The notes: a model not told the origin generated them from the letters alone. Counted from the stretch's first letter, positions 29,685 to 43,874 are shown. The stretch is 64,000 nt of DNA from Takakia lepidozioides (GCA_030704615.1 CM060731.1:30876001-30940000), one strand, 5' to 3'. Translations and numbers: made by a program.

Positions 29685-32600
29685 CTACGATGTTTTCTGT
29701 GATACTTGGCGATATGTTTGAACGACCCAGTCAGAATAGCCCATCGCACCAGCAGTTCGATCCTCGACAAGATTTGCAAGGAGGAGGTTGCCTTCCCTCG
29801 GCTGTTCACCCTGTCGCACCACAGTACATAGTTGATACACTGCTGGGTTGCTTTCTCTCAGAGATTGGATAGTTGCCACCAACCGCTTGGAGACAGCATT
29901 GGCGTGTTCTATCACTGCAACCTGCAGCCAACATCATGTGCAACTTTCAATCATACTTCATCCTGCTAAGTTCTTTGTTGTGCAATGTCAGTGTAAGTCT
30001 CTTGCCCCACTACTTTCGAGAGTGCAGTCAAAACCAGGTTTTTTTCAATGTTAACGTATCAGTTCACTTTTAATATGGGCTGTGAAATAGTCTTGAAGGC
30101 ACAGTCAGTTCATGTACTCACATGATAACAAAGGTGAAAAGGGAATATAAAGGTGAGCTCTCTCTCCATAGCGCTAGCACACAGCTGCAGCTGTCCGAGA
30201 GAGGAGGGGAGATTTCACCATTCCTATGAAATTGGTTCAAGGTTGACCCCTTGAGGGCGTGGTCCCCAAGGGACACTGAACACCTGGGGTGCTGATTTAT
30301 ATCCTACCAGGATACGACTGTGTAACAGCCAAAGATACAGGTTTTAGATTGGCTCCAAGAGCAAGAGACAGCAAGTGTGTGTGCTTACCTTGCTGAGATC
30401 GGTAGTGTATGCAGATTCAGGCCCAAGCACTTGAATGACCAAATCTGATGGTAGCACCTTCCCCAGCCAAAGCACAAATCGCAAGCCATCATCCAACAAG
30501 AAGGCTCCACGTGGGTCCAGCCTCTCTGAAGCTAATGGCACTGGTGGTGGCAGCTGGTCTTTGCCGTCGACTTCCGTTTTACCACCCTGCATAGCATGTA
30601 CAGTGAAACCATTTGACAGTTATCGAGGTTGACAGCAAATAATGATTCTGCTCAACAAAATTGCAGCTGGTGTTTTCCTGGACAAAGAAAAGGCCCCCCC
30701 TGGAAGCTTCCAAACAACTGCCACTCCATCTCTTTTCACTCCGTTTCAGAAGCTTGAGCTGCAGTTTATTGAAAGAGGACTATTATATAGGAGATGAGCT
30801 CTAACACTGGGAGATCTCTGGCTGAGATATTGTCTCGATAGTCGGTCCATTCTGCTCTTCCCCTTGTTCCTTTCACTCTACAGTAAGCCAAGTACAGTAA
30901 GAACAGCTTTGTGTTGTCTGTGTCTTTCAAGAACCACACCCTCACCTCCCCGACAAAACACCTGGGTAGAAGGAAAAGGAGTTTCTACTAAGCAGCCAAC
31001 ACTGGATGACCCAAGCTGAAAGTTCCAGCAAATGGACACAACACAAACCTGGAGGTATTCATCAAACCGGCACAAAGAGGGATAAAGGAACTTCAGTAGC
31101 CGTGACACGGGCATGGTCATGATCTCGTATGAGATCGCTGAGCGCTCATCAGGCGTAGCATCATTGAAGCCCCCCCGCAAGGCCAAACATTTGCAAATGG
31201 CAAGAGTGTAGAAAGGAAGAAGTTTCAAGCTCTCGGGGAATATGAGCCTGTTGGATGTGCGGTGTTGAACAGCAAACATGTTGCGATACTCCCGTAAGCT
31301 TCGTATCAACCGCTGCTGAATGGATTGCCGAGCATCCTCAAGCTTTGATTGCAATGATTTCTCCACCGCTGTATGCATTTATAAGAGATACAGAAGAGAA
31401 ACTAATGTTACTCACTAAGTTCATTCTTTTATGCATTCCGCAGCCTAGTGGCCATTCGACCTAGTTATTTCAAGTTCAAGCAGCAGAAAGAGGGGAGGAA
31501 AGAGAGGGAAAAGAAGAATATCCGTTAATGGGGTAGATGTTTTGGATTACCCAGCCTGCTCATGATGCTGGTGATGGCACCTATGTCAGCTGCTCGGTAC
31601 ATTTCTGCTAGGTCGTTAACCACAGGAGTGGCCATGGTGTGCACTCTAATACGCCGCTCCCCTGTTGATGATGTGTATCTGTGTGATTATAAGTCAAAGA
31701 ACTCAACAATCCACCAACAACATGAGAACTCTGCTGATTTCTAATTTTCCCCGCAATCCCACCACTAGGTTTAATACAAATGTCCCTAGTCGCCTAACCA
31801 GGTTTGGCAGCATACATAGAGGTAAATAACACCAGCACAAATAATGCAGAGTTGAATGTACTCATTCCACATGACTAATTGGGGTAAGTAAACTTAGTGC
31901 TCAACCAGCTCCTTTGTAACTAAGTTACCGTGGATCACCTTCTTTCATCTCCATGATATTGTTCAAATGGAAGGTGATATGTTCTTACACACAGTTTCCA
32001 TGGGGAACGACAGGGCCAATTCCAGAGTGTTGGACTACAACCTTTAGGAAACTATACTCTGTCAGAGCCAGGTGCTGAGGCACACGGCCCTTCCCCAGTT
32101 TGACACAAGACTTTACTGACACTTTCTAGGGATAGAAAGGGACATCTCAGGTCCTCCTCTGTGGTCCAGACCCAGCCACCCTACTGACCCAAAAATGAAC
32201 ACAGACAAATTTCCAAACAGCATGGGGATACAGTAAAGCAACTTGGAAATAGACTGTGTTGGTCGTCAATAGTGTGTCTTCCAATGTTAGCTGCATGGCA
32301 AATGCTTTGTCACAATCAACTGCCGGCAGTGCCATCAAATCTGAGCTCCGCAGCATGAAATGTCCATGGAATGAAGAAAATCGGACACCTGTTGCTCGTA
32401 CACACCAGATTCGTCAATATACAAATAAATGACAAAAAATGTCAAACACTCTCAACCTCCCATAACCTATAGAAGGGCAGCATAATGCAGGTAGGCTGCT
32501 TTGCTCCAAATAAAAATAGAGAGAAAACAACCATGAAAATCTGACTTGAATCATACTAACCTTTCCCACATCTTATACGCATCACAGCTTCCCAGGCTGT

Positions 32601-35600
32601 TTCTCTTGACAAATCCCGAGCAAGCTCATACCGGAGCTTCTCTCCGTGCAGGTGGGCCTGGAACCCAGGATAATAACACACCTGTCCCCCTGTGTATTTT
32701 GCCGAAGTACCTGTGGTAAAGTAGAATTACACTCATCAAGGGAATGTTCAACGCACTCTAGAACTTAAACATCCTACAGTCGGAAACAACATGACCTGCA
32801 CTTCAACTTCCCATCAATCACATCGGCAACAACCAGCTTGTGGACATAGTAAATCCACCAGTAAACCATGCTCATGAGAACTCTCTCTTGTAAAAAGACA
32901 TTTCCAACATCGCCTTTTTGGGCAGCAGTGAGGATGCTGCCTTCATATGCACTCTCGTGCACAAGTGCACTATTGTTGAGCAAAAACAAGTTCTGTGCTA
33001 CTACATTTGGAAGGGTAGTGATATTCAAAATCAAGTTAAGACCGCAATGGAGGCATCACCTAAAGATGCCAAGTCTGTGTATCTTTCGGCAAAGGCATAG
33101 ATGTTGACACCAATCTGATACTTGGAAAAATCAGCCGCCATCTGTTTGTAAAATTGTTCTTCCGTGACACGCATCTGGTTCTCTTTATCTGTGCCATAGA
33201 TGCGAGGGTCATCACCTCGGAGCTTCAACCGCCCAACACCAAGGGATGGCAAAGTGCTTTGAAAAACAAGCAGCTTTCCTCCCAGCTGACTCTGCAACAG
33301 GATTCCAGTCCAGACTCAACTTCTAATCGGACAAATTGTGCATGCAAGAAGAAATCACAGAGACGAGAGTGACATCAGCGAGGCCAGGTAAGCATCTGCA
33401 TATCATTGAAAATATGTTAAAGAACGTGTTCGAAGTCTTAAGCATATCAGGGTTCAGAGGAAAAGGGCTAGGGAGAGAAAGTCCCCACAACAGGGCAGGA
33501 GTGACATACCATGACCATAAAACTGGCCTTGAGAGCAGGCCCAAGGGCTGACTCAATGTTGAGGTTGTTTTCAAACATGGTAGGAAGGCTGTCAAGCAGT
33601 GCCTCTACCACTGCCCGTGATTCGGATAAGTTGACCAGCAAATCATCAGGTAGTGGCAAGAAGGGATCATCAAGGTCCGCTACCACCATCATTTGTGGCT
33701 GGGTCAGTGAAGACTGCATCAACCCACAACAACGGCCACTCATTGCTTTCGACAGGCTAATCTGGCTTTAGGCTAGCTTCTGCTCTTCATAACAATTCTA
33801 TGATTGTCAAGGTTTGGCGGATGTCAGCAACCAGTGTGTGTAATACCTCGTACGAGATGGTGCAAACTCCCATGGTGGGATTTTTGGTGCTTGACAAAGC
33901 CTGAGCACTACAGGAAACATACTTTGATATTCCAAGTGTCAACGATCTACACAAACATGAAAGAGCCAACCGCATGTCACTCAAGCACTCTCACTTGAAT
34001 GTTAAGCTCTCCTCTTTCTTTCCAGACCTTGAGGTTGTAGAAATGTAGGGTGCTGTCGAATGTCAAAATGCCGATCTGTGTCCTGGGAAAGCCGGGCAAT
34101 TTGTCCAGGCTCGCCTTTATTGTCTCTGCAACAACCTACAAACCACCATGTTCACCACCTCTTACGTAAGTTCCCCTTCCACGGTGGTGGCTAAGTGCGG
34201 GGCTCCTCTGAGAAAAATGAGATGAATTACATTCTGAACTCATGTCCCATTGAGCTCCATTGAAAGGACCTACAGTGAAAGAATCAAAGAAAACCACACC
34301 TTGAGCATCCCCATCTTGATAGCCGAGACAGAGACGTCGATGAGGAAGAAGTACACTGGTGGCATTGGTGGGCGCACCATGTACTCAGTTGGGGCCACAA
34401 ATTCAACACTGCCCTGTGACAGCTCAGGCCTTTCATTTACATCTCGCCGCCTCCCATTTTCATCCAATGCACAGAAGTACTCCACCGGAACTAACCCACA
34501 AACAAATCAATCAACTCTCCGCCATTAAATACAAGACATGAGCCAGACAATGGAGCAGGGAGGGGAGAGGTAGCTGTACTTGAAAATGGGCTTGAGTGCT
34601 ACAGCATAAATCCAATGGACAGTCTCAGGAGGTAGGAAAATTAGACGAGATGGCACGAAGATGCAGGCCCCATGTCTCACCAGCTGATGCCTCCCATGCA
34701 TCCACCCATCTCTCTCCCCCCAAAAAGAAAAACATTCATGCCGAAAACATCATGGTGGGTAGAAATAACAAAAGTGGGACAGAGACAATCAAAGTCTCAC
34801 CAAGCCTTACAACATGATGGATGTCAATGTTCTCTGCACCATAAACAAAATATATGCTCTCCCTTTCTTCCTCTCCCTCATCCTCTCACCTATGCTAGAC
34901 ATTGACTGTGCAAGACGTTTCAATATTGTGGATCAAGTATCACCTTCGTTTAAAAGGACACAGATATTGCATCGCCAACGCCGTCCACCATCCGTGAACG
35001 TGACATAGGGATTGATGTACGTGCGACATCGCCGGCACCTCACAATTGTGGTGCCCACATAATTGACCACTTGTACCTCTTCCTGCAGAGGCAAGTCCAA
35101 CAATGCTGACCCATGAAACTGTTACTAAACCCGATACCATCCTTCTCCCACCTAGTGTGTGAAGTACCCTAAGTTAAGCTTCTGTACCTCATAAGATAAT
35201 TTAATTTGAAACATCTTTTCTAACCGCTTACCAAAGGGGACTGTCAGGGAGTTTTTCTAAATAAATCCCGGTAGTCATATTTTATGCAACAGCTCTAATG
35301 AGTACCAACAGACGGTGCATCTACTGACACCCACGAAGTAAAAATTTAACGCGAATAAAATACAGAATTGCAACCATTGGTCTGGATCCCACAAGCTTAC
35401 CCCGGGTGGGGCTTCAGCAAGAGGATGCGCCACTGCCCCCAGAGGTAAATGCCAGCGCGACATCAAAGAGTGGGAGTTAGGCATTGCATTGGTGGTCAAT
35501 CGCAGATATCTTGGGTGGCAATCCAAACTTCGTCGTGATACTGACAAATCGATAGTATCCAATGGGCGGGGAAGGGTGCCAGGGTCCACTCCTGATTCAA

Positions 35601-36510
35601 CTGACCCAGGAAGTGGTACTAATGAGAGAGATTGGAAGTCCTCAACCAGTCCTTGTGGTGATGCATTGAAAGATGCTCCATAGCCACCCAGAGGGGGAGG
35701 GGCAACAGGAAGAGGTCCCCCATAAGTTCCCATTGGTGGCCCATCTGCAGTATACTGTGGTTGTGCAGATGGGATGGCAGCTCCACTGTAATAGCCCTGG
35801 GAGGGGGGTCCACCACTATACTGGGGAGTAGAGGGGGATCCAAACCGGGGAATTGAAGGGGAGCCAAACTGCTGAGAAGAACCCAACTGAGGAACTGGCT
35901 GCCCAAATGTGGAAGTAGACTGCTGCGGGGCCACCGCACTGAACGGTGTACCTGGCCGAGGCTGGGACACCTGCATACGAGGAAACAATCCAGCATCACC
36001 AGGGGTAGGAGGAGCAGCTACTCCTGGTGGAAACGGGGGGTAACTAGAAGGAGGTGTTGGTGCCACTGAGAACCCTGGCACTGGTGCACCAGTTTGCGGG
36101 AGAGGGGGTAATGACCCTGTTAGGCTTGACCTTGGGGAATTAGGGGGAAGGGGAGTTCCCAATGACTGGCCTTGTGGCAAAGAGGTCGATGTTTGTGGAG
36201 GAGGTCGCATGGGAATGGCCCCAGCGCCGGGGGGACGAACCCCCATAGGATGGTGAAAATACGGAGTGGGCTGACTTTGGGAAGGCTGGAAGATGCCAGG
36301 AGGACCAGCAGGCCTCCCCACACCTGATCCATATCGAGGACCTGTCCCTGCTGGTGAGGGCACGGCTGCCAAAGGTTCAGCTACGTTAGAAGCAACTGGT
36401 GGCCCAGACACCATGTGCCCAACACCTGGCTGCAGTCTGAATTGGTTCCCTGGGGGGGGGGCCTGCCATGATGGTGGTGTCTGTCTTGGTGTCAAACCTG
36501 TACCAGCCAT
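29685..36510 (-). CDS. SEC24: COPII coat cargo adaptor Sec24
   Basis: A complete gene of 12 exons with in-phase GT-AG junctions: 36510-35401, 35082-34944, 34490-34300, 34135-34028, 33713-33510, 33291-33060, 32710-32561, 32388-32232, 31678-31551, 31368-31049, 30586-30389 and 29921-29685. The joined frame is about 1057 residues, the usual size. Residues 1-370 form the Pro/Gly/Gln-rich disordered arm. Next comes the zinc ribbon (VRCRRCRTY and WRCNIC), then the trunk ([34 protein letters not shown]), beta-barrel, helical ([15 protein letters not shown]) and gelsolin parts ([15 protein letters not shown]). The end carries [20 protein letters not shown]. Sec24 pairs with Sec23 on ER exit sites and selects cargo for COPII vesicles. 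The start is the ATG opening [10 protein letters not shown]; an upstream in-frame codon begins a poor match. Confidence 0.95.
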
Positions 36511-38391
36511 ATGCAAAGGAGCACAACATGCACTAGGGAATGAGATAGATTGAAAGTATAACCAAAACAAAGCAAATAAATCTCCACATGTCTATGCATA
36601 CCCTATAGATATGCAGAACACTCACCTCTTCTTTACCTGGATGAATTGGGCCAAAGCAGGCACAGTAAATAGTATGCACATTGAAGAAAGCAACAGCTTC
36701 GTGCCTAAAAAACACAGGGCTGAAAATTACTGCCATCAACACAGGCTATTTAACATACCAGGAATTGCATAAGGAGGATATTGCTGGGGTGGTGAAGCAT
36801 TGGTATTTCGCCACCCAGGTGCTCCTGGAGTTTCCCCTGGTTGTTGCATTCTGCCTAGAGAAATGCCTTGTTTCACTAAAATTACAGCATTCCCAGCTTT
36901 CCACCCGAGAATCCAATCTGGCTTATAAGTTCATATAGTCTTATTCCCTACCCCTTCTCCCCCCCCTACTGGAAGAGCAAATAATCCAATGCTGCCGCCT
37001 GGCCATCAGCTTTCCCTAACATGATTCACTTCGCTCCCTGAGCTACAGCTCAATATCCTGAAGGTCTTGGTAACCTCTGCCTCCTCACTTCCCCATCCTC
37101 TTAGAAAAACCTACTGTTCTGCGATCAAGGAGTGTTTTTGCGCTGAACTTGTCCGGGCGTCTAAGTACACATTTTGGCGTCCAAGGTTTGCACTGTCACC
37201 TAGTTCACAAGCATCACAGTTAAACAAGATCGCATCAATTTTAATTTAGATATTCTCGCTGGATCTATTCAAATTCATCATAAGGACGATAGAAACACCA
37301 TGGTTACTCTGGATAAGCACGGTGATATGTACATGCAAATCGCCAAATGCTGAGGAGATCTTGTGCAAGGAAATCAATCAGCGAAAATCAAATTGCATCT
37401 TAAATAATATTGTGCTAGTACAGATAGCAACATCTCGAAGCCCTAAAATCACTATTGGAAACACAGCAAGCGACTTGAAGATCGCTGCAAGATTTCAGCA
37501 GTCACCATTCTACTCGTGGTCACCATCGAAGCGACAATCATCCCACTTACAAGTCCAGGCTCATCCCAACATGAGCACGACTGTGAAACCCTAACTTATC
37601 AGGCTGTTTCACATCACTTATGAGAAACGAGCTATTGATAAAAAGAAAAAACCTCCTTCATCTCTCAGACTAACCAATCCACCATAGCCCCAAGCTCAAG
37701 GTACTTTGATAGTTACCTAAGTAATCAAATCCCCAGCTGTTCATCTCCTCCTTTCTCATTACCCCTCTTTGACCTTCACCACAACGCCTCCACAGCACCG
37801 GATTCAGCTTACAATTCCAAATCCTCCCCCTGCAGCTACGTCTGGACAGAATCCGGCAACGCGGATCGCAGCTTCACATCGAGAGGGTGAGTTTCTCCAC
37901 GCGGAGCATCGCTACAGAGAGAGCAAGACGAAGATGCCGGCCCTACTGATTTTACTTGATGCTATTTGTTTTAATTCATCTCCATTTGATGCCCTTCGGA
38001 TGGACGTACATCCATAGCCACGGATGCACGTTAGTTGATTCCTTTTCAATACCATCTCCGTTTGATGCCTTCGGATGGTAGTACATTCACAGCAATGGAT
38101 GCACTCTGTGCGCCATGCAACATATTTTTACGTCGAACTAGTACAGTTGGACTCCGCAGTGTTTTTTTTTTCAAATTTTCAAAATAACAGGAGTGGCTAC
38201 TTGAGGGGAACTGAAAAACAGGGGTCGGAGAGCTCAAAATAGCCATGAAATAGCCATATTTTCTCTGTTCATCCACTGAAATCATTCTCCTCTGTACTTT
38301 CATCCATGTATATCATCCATATTAGGCGAATTCATCCAAGATTTATATTTGTTTTGGAGAAGTTTGGCGATTTCATTGATGAGAAAATAGG
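36511..38391. other. SEC24 upstream region and spacer
   Basis: The SEC24 5' UTR and promoter should lie at the left end of this stretch, with possibly a 5' UTR intron. No TATA box is certain. Around 37975-38110 a phrase of about 50 bp ('tttgatgcc.ttcggatgg' to 'atggatgcac') is present twice, about 84 bp apart, a small diverged tandem duplication. No gene is recognised. Confidence 0.45.
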
Positions 38392-38399
38392 GAATTTAC

Positions 38400-39127
38400 C
38401 AGTGTTGGACCGGTATATAGGTCTTGGGCGGATATCAACTAGGGTAAGGGTAAAGGTATAAAGGATCATACCAGGCGGGCAAAACCCGGCAATACCCTGT
38501 TGGGGTGGGATACATTGACTTCTAAAACCCTGGCGCAAAACATACCAGTCTGGTCTTTTTCCTTGCACTACCACTCCAATACCCTGCATGCGTCGGTTGA
38601 GGGACCGGATGTAGGGGTAGGGTTTAGGGTAGTTTTTGAGGGAGGTCAAAAACAATTATTGAGGTAATATCTGTTTTCAAAACCGTTATATATTTTTTTT
38701 AAAAGAAAATTACCTCAACAATAGTTTTTGAGGGAGGTAAAAAATAATTGTTGAGGTAATATCTATTTTTAAAACCATTATGTTTTTTTTAAAAAGAAAA
38801 TTACCTCAACAATAGTTTTTGAGGGAGGTGAATAGTTGAAATCTTAATATGATTTTAAGGGCCTCCGTCCTTTTAAAAAAAAATAAAAAAAAATTATTTT
38901 TTATTTTTAAACCAGACCCTGGCACATACCAGGCTGGCATGACTTTTAAAAATTTGCTTAATACCATACCAGTCAGATTTTCACTTTGATACCCTACCAT
39001 ATACCATACCAGGCTATTAAATTTATACATCATTTGATACCAGTACCACACTGGTTTCAATAATTCAACTGTACCCCAATACCTTACCCTAGTGGTATCA
39101 AAAAACCATGATACCAGTCCAACACTG
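38400..39127. mobile_element. Non-autonomous hAT-type transposon
   Basis: The 728-bp element starts CAGTGTTGGACCGGTAT and ends ATACCAGTCCAACACTG, giving 17-bp terminal inverted repeats with one mismatch. It is flanked on both sides by the identical 8-bp direct repeat GAATTTAC (38392-38399 and 39128-39135). An 8-bp target duplication and CAGTG-type ends are the hallmarks of the hAT superfamily. No transposase is encoded, so it is a MITE or deletion derivative. Inside, an A/T-rich segment of about 100 bp is duplicated (see the separate entry) and many 'ATACCAG' words recur. Confidence 0.85.
38635..38832. repeat. Internal tandem duplication in the hAT element
   Basis: The phrase from 'tttttgagggaggt' through 'attgttgaggtaatatct' to a T-rich and A-rich run and 'ttacctcaacaata' occurs twice in a row at about 38635-38725 and 38727-38822. 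The 'ttacctcaacaat' and 'attgttgaggtaa' words are inverted copies of each other, so each unit can fold back. Confidence 0.75.
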
Positions 39128-39135
39128 GAATTTAC

Positions 39136-40855
39136 GACAGAATATTCGATTTGTTGTTGGAGGTCGAAAAAGTGCGAAATTTCGCTAGTAATACCAACTC
39201 CAACTGTTGGAGTTGGGGATAAAACCTGCATGGAGGTAATCTATTGAGTTTTGAAGGGCACGAAGCTTGCGTTCTTCTGGAACTGGAAGCTTGGGCATTA
39301 TATCCTTTCTTCCCCTCTAGTTACTTGATACCTTTGCATATCCAGCACAATGACAAGGTCCCTAGTCTTGAAGAAGTTCGATCCAGAGAAAGGGATACCC
39401 CCCAACTCAATTTTTGAAGAGAGTGGGATTCCAGCAGAGTGAGACGCGAGCACCTTTGGGCCATCAGGGCAACCAGCATGTATGAATCCTTCATGTCAAG
39501 AGTCGAGAGGCCAGTGAATGAGTGGATTATGCTTGTACCACATTGTCGATCTGTAGTGTATAGTCACATTCCTTTGAATCCTTTGAACTCAGGAGAACCA
39601 AGAAACCTCCAGACCAATCTGTAGCAAATTGGTCCATATCTTGGTCCTTAGATGCACATTAAAGCATTAGTACAAGAGGGACAAAAGTTGTGTGAATGCC
39701 TTGTGTGAAGGCCTTGGGGAGGAAAACCAAGAAAAGGAGGTGTGTGGCGAATTGCCCCACCATAATCAATGCCACCTAGGCACCATATTATTCCCAAGTG
39801 TATTGGTCCGGGAGTGTAAAGGCAATATTACCAAGAAGATGCCCTCAACCAAAAGGACCAGTGCATTTTGAGTTGGTCTTGGTCTGTAAAGTGGCCTTCC
39901 GACAGCTGCTTTCACTATGCCCCCCATGGAGGCCAGCCATAGCAATTGGCCAATCACAACATGCAATGCCCATCGTGACAAATTTGCACAACCACCATTT
40001 AATGCTACTTTGATGGATCCCTACAACAGCACAGAATGGAGAGAGCTGCTGCTGCTGTTAGCAAAGACTGTCTGATAGCTGTCAGGAGGGAAGCCAGAGT
40101 AAGACCTCAGACCAACATGAAAGAATGATGGAAGAACTTGTCAGTTAGAACAGGCGACGAATTGCTCTATGTGCAAACTAGGCCCTCAAATATGTTACCA
40201 GATAAGAAAAGTTTGCTCTGAGGAGCATCCAAGTGAGAATCCACCGATAAGAAACTCAGCACTCATGTTGTGAATCGATGCCTACTGCTCAGAAAACTCT
40301 TTGCAGATTCACTTCCAACATGGGTAGTTACTGTGGCCTGGCATCTGTGGCCCACATTCACATTTTATCTGCAAAGACAATCTCATGAGTGTGATCAACA
40401 TATCCCCATCTTTGATACGACACTCTAAGTACTTGTCTTTCTACAAAAACCATACCTGCACAGCTAGACACCTCATCAAACCTACCACTGCACCTCACCA
40501 TGGATGTTGGCTGCTCAGCTCCCATGTGCCTTCTGAAACTGTCCATTTACTACACCAATTGGCTGATGACTGCTTGATGCCAAGGGCTCATACGAGCAGG
40601 AGATAACTTGTAACTGCAATGAATGTCCATGTAAGATGAACGGCTCATGCAAAACCACCAACACAGAAGGACATTTGGGGCAGCCCCGCTCCAGCGCGCT
40701 GACGGACAGGGAACACAGTCGAAAGATGGACGGTAGGAACAAACAGCATAAAAAGTCACATGTGTATACTGGAACAAGAGGTCAGGGTCGTGAGCTGAAA
40801 GCTGGCTGGCTGGCTTACAAAGGCTGTGAGCGGCCACTTAAGGAATAAGGAAAAC
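39136..40855. other. No gene recognised
   Basis: Short frames only. The interval separates the hAT element from the 3' end of the bL12m gene. No RNA gene or further repeat was recognised. Confidence 0.45.
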
Positions 40856-41470
40856 TCACTCCATGACCGCTGTCCCTCCCACAGCTTTCAACTTCTCAAT
40901 GATTTGCTCCGCCTCCTCCTTGGTCACTCCCTTTTTCAGTAAAGCTGGGGTCTTCTCCACAAGTTCCTTGGCCTCCTTAAGTCCCAAAGCTGTGAATGTC
41001 CGGACCTCCTTTATAATCTTAATCTTCGAGGCCGTTTCAAATTTCTCGAGCTTCACATCAAATGCCGTCTTCTCAGGTTCCTTCTCTTCAGCTGCCTGAG
41101 GTGGGCCACCGGCACCGGGCATGCCAGCCATCCCAGGCATCATTCCCATTGGCATCATCGGCATATTATTCAATCCTAATTTTTTCTTCAACAGCGTTGT
41201 GAGATCCGAAACTTCAAGTAGAGTGAGGCTGGAAATTTCATCAACTAGCCTGTGAATCTTCTCCGATGGAGGGGTTCTGTGCTCATTCGGGTCGTAATCG
41301 GGTTCGCTTGCGGCCGCACTCCCATGTGCTCTTGTTCCCCGACCTCTGCACGCCGCGGACAAGAGAGAGACGGCTGACAGATCCCTTTCTGAGATGCCCG
41401 GGCGCCCAGCTATGTGATGGAAGGATCGCAACAGCGAGCGGGCAGCAGGACGAGGCAAGAACTGACTCAT
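40856..41470 (-). CDS. MRPL12: Mitochondrial large-subunit ribosomal protein bL12m
   Basis: An intronless frame of 204 residues. The first 50 residues are Arg/Ser/Ala-rich without acidic residues until Glu28, a typical mitochondrial targeting peptide. Residues about 68-95 ([20 protein letters not shown]) are the L12 N-terminal dimerisation helices. A Met/Gly/Pro hinge follows ([17 protein letters not shown]). Residues about 130-203 are the L7/L12 C-terminal domain, with [40 protein letters not shown] and [13 protein letters not shown]. The C-terminal domain recruits translation factors to the ribosome stalk. Chloroplast L12 is similar, but this hinge and presequence fit the mitochondrial type. 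The start is the first ATG ([14 protein letters not shown]). Confidence 0.93.
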   Translation of the reverse strand: MSQFLPRPAARSLLRSFHHIAGRPGISERDLSAVSLLSAACRGRGTRAHGSAAASEPDYDPNEHRTPPSEKIHRLVDEISSLTLLEVSDLTTLLKKKLGLNNMPMMPMGMMPGMAGMPGAGGPPQAAEEKEPEKTAFDVKLEKFETASKIKIIKEVRTFTALGLKEAKELVEKTPALLKKGVTKEEAEQIIEKLKAVGGTAVME

Positions 41471-43598
41471 AGCAGGAAGCTCCCTTGCTCTGCAATGGGC
41501 CCCGTCTTCTTTGCCTCCCGCTCTTTTTCATGTGCCTGCTCACCTCCCCCTCAGTGCAGCATTCCTTCTAATGCTACCCCCACGCTCACAATTTCATGCT
41601 GCCACCAATGCAGGGAAGTGCCACCAATCCCGAGCTTATTCTGTCTTCCTTGAAAGCCTGTTGGCCTCTCAACTACTCAAAACACTACTCAATCTATGAT
41701 TAGTGCTATCTCCAAGGTATCTTGGATTCCTAATGCCCTCTAGCCTTTGAAGTATTTCCTGCTATGGCGGTCAGGAGCCTAGCGTTCTGTGGAAACACAA
41801 CAATATAACAGGACACAAACCCACGAACAAAACCTCAACTACTTAAGGTCTGATGAGCTCCAGCTCCGAGGTATGTTTCTTTCCTGCAAAATGCACTCTG
41901 CCTGCCGAGATATTTCAAAAACCCACAAACTGAAAAACCCTCGACCACCTGAGCAAATGCTGTTGTCTTGATCCGAGGCCTTCTGAGTCTTGTCTTCCGA
42001 ATACCCTCCAAATGCTCAGAGCCGTCCAGCTACGGAGGTGAGGGGCGTGCCCTAAAGGAAGAAGAACTGATGAGAAAGAATACACAAAGCCGCCACAGCT
42101 CCGGCTTCTCGGCTAAGATTTAAGGTTACTAACCCTAACTAGGTATGACCCATTTTACAATTCTACTTTATTGTATGCAAAAGAGCAATTGGTCCACTGT
42201 TCCCCCCTAAACCCACTGAGCTGTTCACATCTTGCTAGAAACAATCATAAGCTTGCCAGGTGAACCCAGCAGATTCAAATTGGGCTTTGCTATGTTTGCC
42301 TATCCATGTAACACATATATACATATGAGGCCAACCAAAGTTAGCGTAAATAAGCCCTTGCGGGTATTGCCCCAATTTAGGAGTGACTCCAACCGAAGCT
42401 AGCGTAAATAAGAGCCACTTCCCCTTGCGGGTACTGCCCCCCTTAGGGAGCGATTCCACCGAGCTGTCGCTGCACTCACATCTTCTAGAGTTTAGACGGT
42501 AGGGACAGGCCAAGACTGATTGGTCCATTCCGTTGTTGGCCGGTCCAATCTTTATTTTTCGACCTTCAGGAACAACCCCTGCCAGGATTTGGGGCCCTTT
42601 CAGAAGGCAATGGGTCAAAGATCATGGTCGGAGAAGGAACATTCTTATTGTTATTTTTGGTAGAAAAGGAGTCTAACCTTACAAAAAAGTGCATGCACAT
42701 GCAAGAAGGGAAGATATTGCCACCAGACAGAAAGAACAAACAGTTGTTGTGGAGTGCAGATGCACAGCGCAGTAGGTCCACTCAATGGAACGCAATGGTA
42801 TTCTTTTCGTCACAAGTACAGGCGTTTATTTCTGAAGGCCTCATTTCTTATTTTTTAATTTGCAATGGAAGTCCACACTGATGATCAACTCTATTGTTTA
42901 CTATTGGTGGGTAAGTAGGTTTCGCATGTCGATGGGTTGAATGCTGATATCCAAAGATAGGTAATGTATGAATATTCATGTGAGGTATGTACTATATACC
43001 CAAGACATTGGCCCTCCGCTTGACTTCAAAGTAGAAGTCCTGAACTATGTCAGCTGCATTGTAGATCTCAATGAACAACTCTTGCCAACATATTGATGTA
43101 GTGGAAAATTGCACCACTGCAGCTTTTTTACATGGATTGCTTATGTAGTACTGGTAAGGGTAACTGGATGTAGTCCCCTTGTATCTAACTTACACTCTTA
43201 GTTTAAGCACAGCCGTGGACATTTCTCTTTCACTTTGGAGGACGTTCTTCCATCTCAAGAGAGCTGTTTCCTGGTTGTTCGATACGAAACATGGTCTGCA
43301 CAATATGGAGTCTAGCCTTACATCTTAGTGGTAAATGTTGCACCACAGATGCTGATGTACAGCTCGCTATTTGGACACAGCTAAGCATGCTAGATTGTGC
43401 CATGCCACTACACCCTGTGGAGGCATACTTGGGCACAAATTATTTTCATTACATTATTGCCCCACCGATGGCCGCGGGTCAGGGTAATTTTGATATAGAT
43501 CTTTCCAGACCTCCTCTGAGTTGTGAAGTATAGAGTTAGAAAACTGATAGAGGGCATCATGACCAATGTGGAACAGCAGAACTGAGAGACTGTGGTGT
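41471..43598. other. Spacer with a small duplication
   Basis: At about 42340-42460 a phrase containing 'agcgtaaataag', 'cttgcgggta.tgcccc' and 'gattcca.ccgag'-like text occurs twice, about 70 bp apart, a diverged tandem duplication. A minus-strand frame (42618-42235) spans it but shows no domain and is not called. The first few hundred bases hold the bL12m promoter and 5' UTR. Confidence 0.4.
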
Positions 43599-43874
43599 GA
43601 CCAGAAGACTGATGTTCCAAAGATATCACACTGCATAACTTGGAAGGAATATTTCTGCACAGCTTTTATTCATGAAAGTTCCTTAAGCTCTGCATGCAGA
43701 TATGAGAGGAAACCAACTGTGTCTCTCTCTGTTTACAACACAAAAATTGTGATGGTTCTATGATGTTTGAATATGACCCAATTGACCTAACTTGGGGATC
43801 TTGCCAGGGTTCCTGCACTCCACAATGCTTAAGCCAAATTTCCGGACAAGATATTTCTGGGTTTCACAGTACCT

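Noticed and set aside
32774-33034. Minus-strand frame of 86 codons between SEC24 exons
   Set aside because: The flanking SEC24 exons (33060 and 32710) join in phase without it, and its sequence does not match Sec24.
42235-42618. 127-codon minus-strand frame
   Set aside because: It runs through a diverged tandem duplication and shows no domain or splice context.
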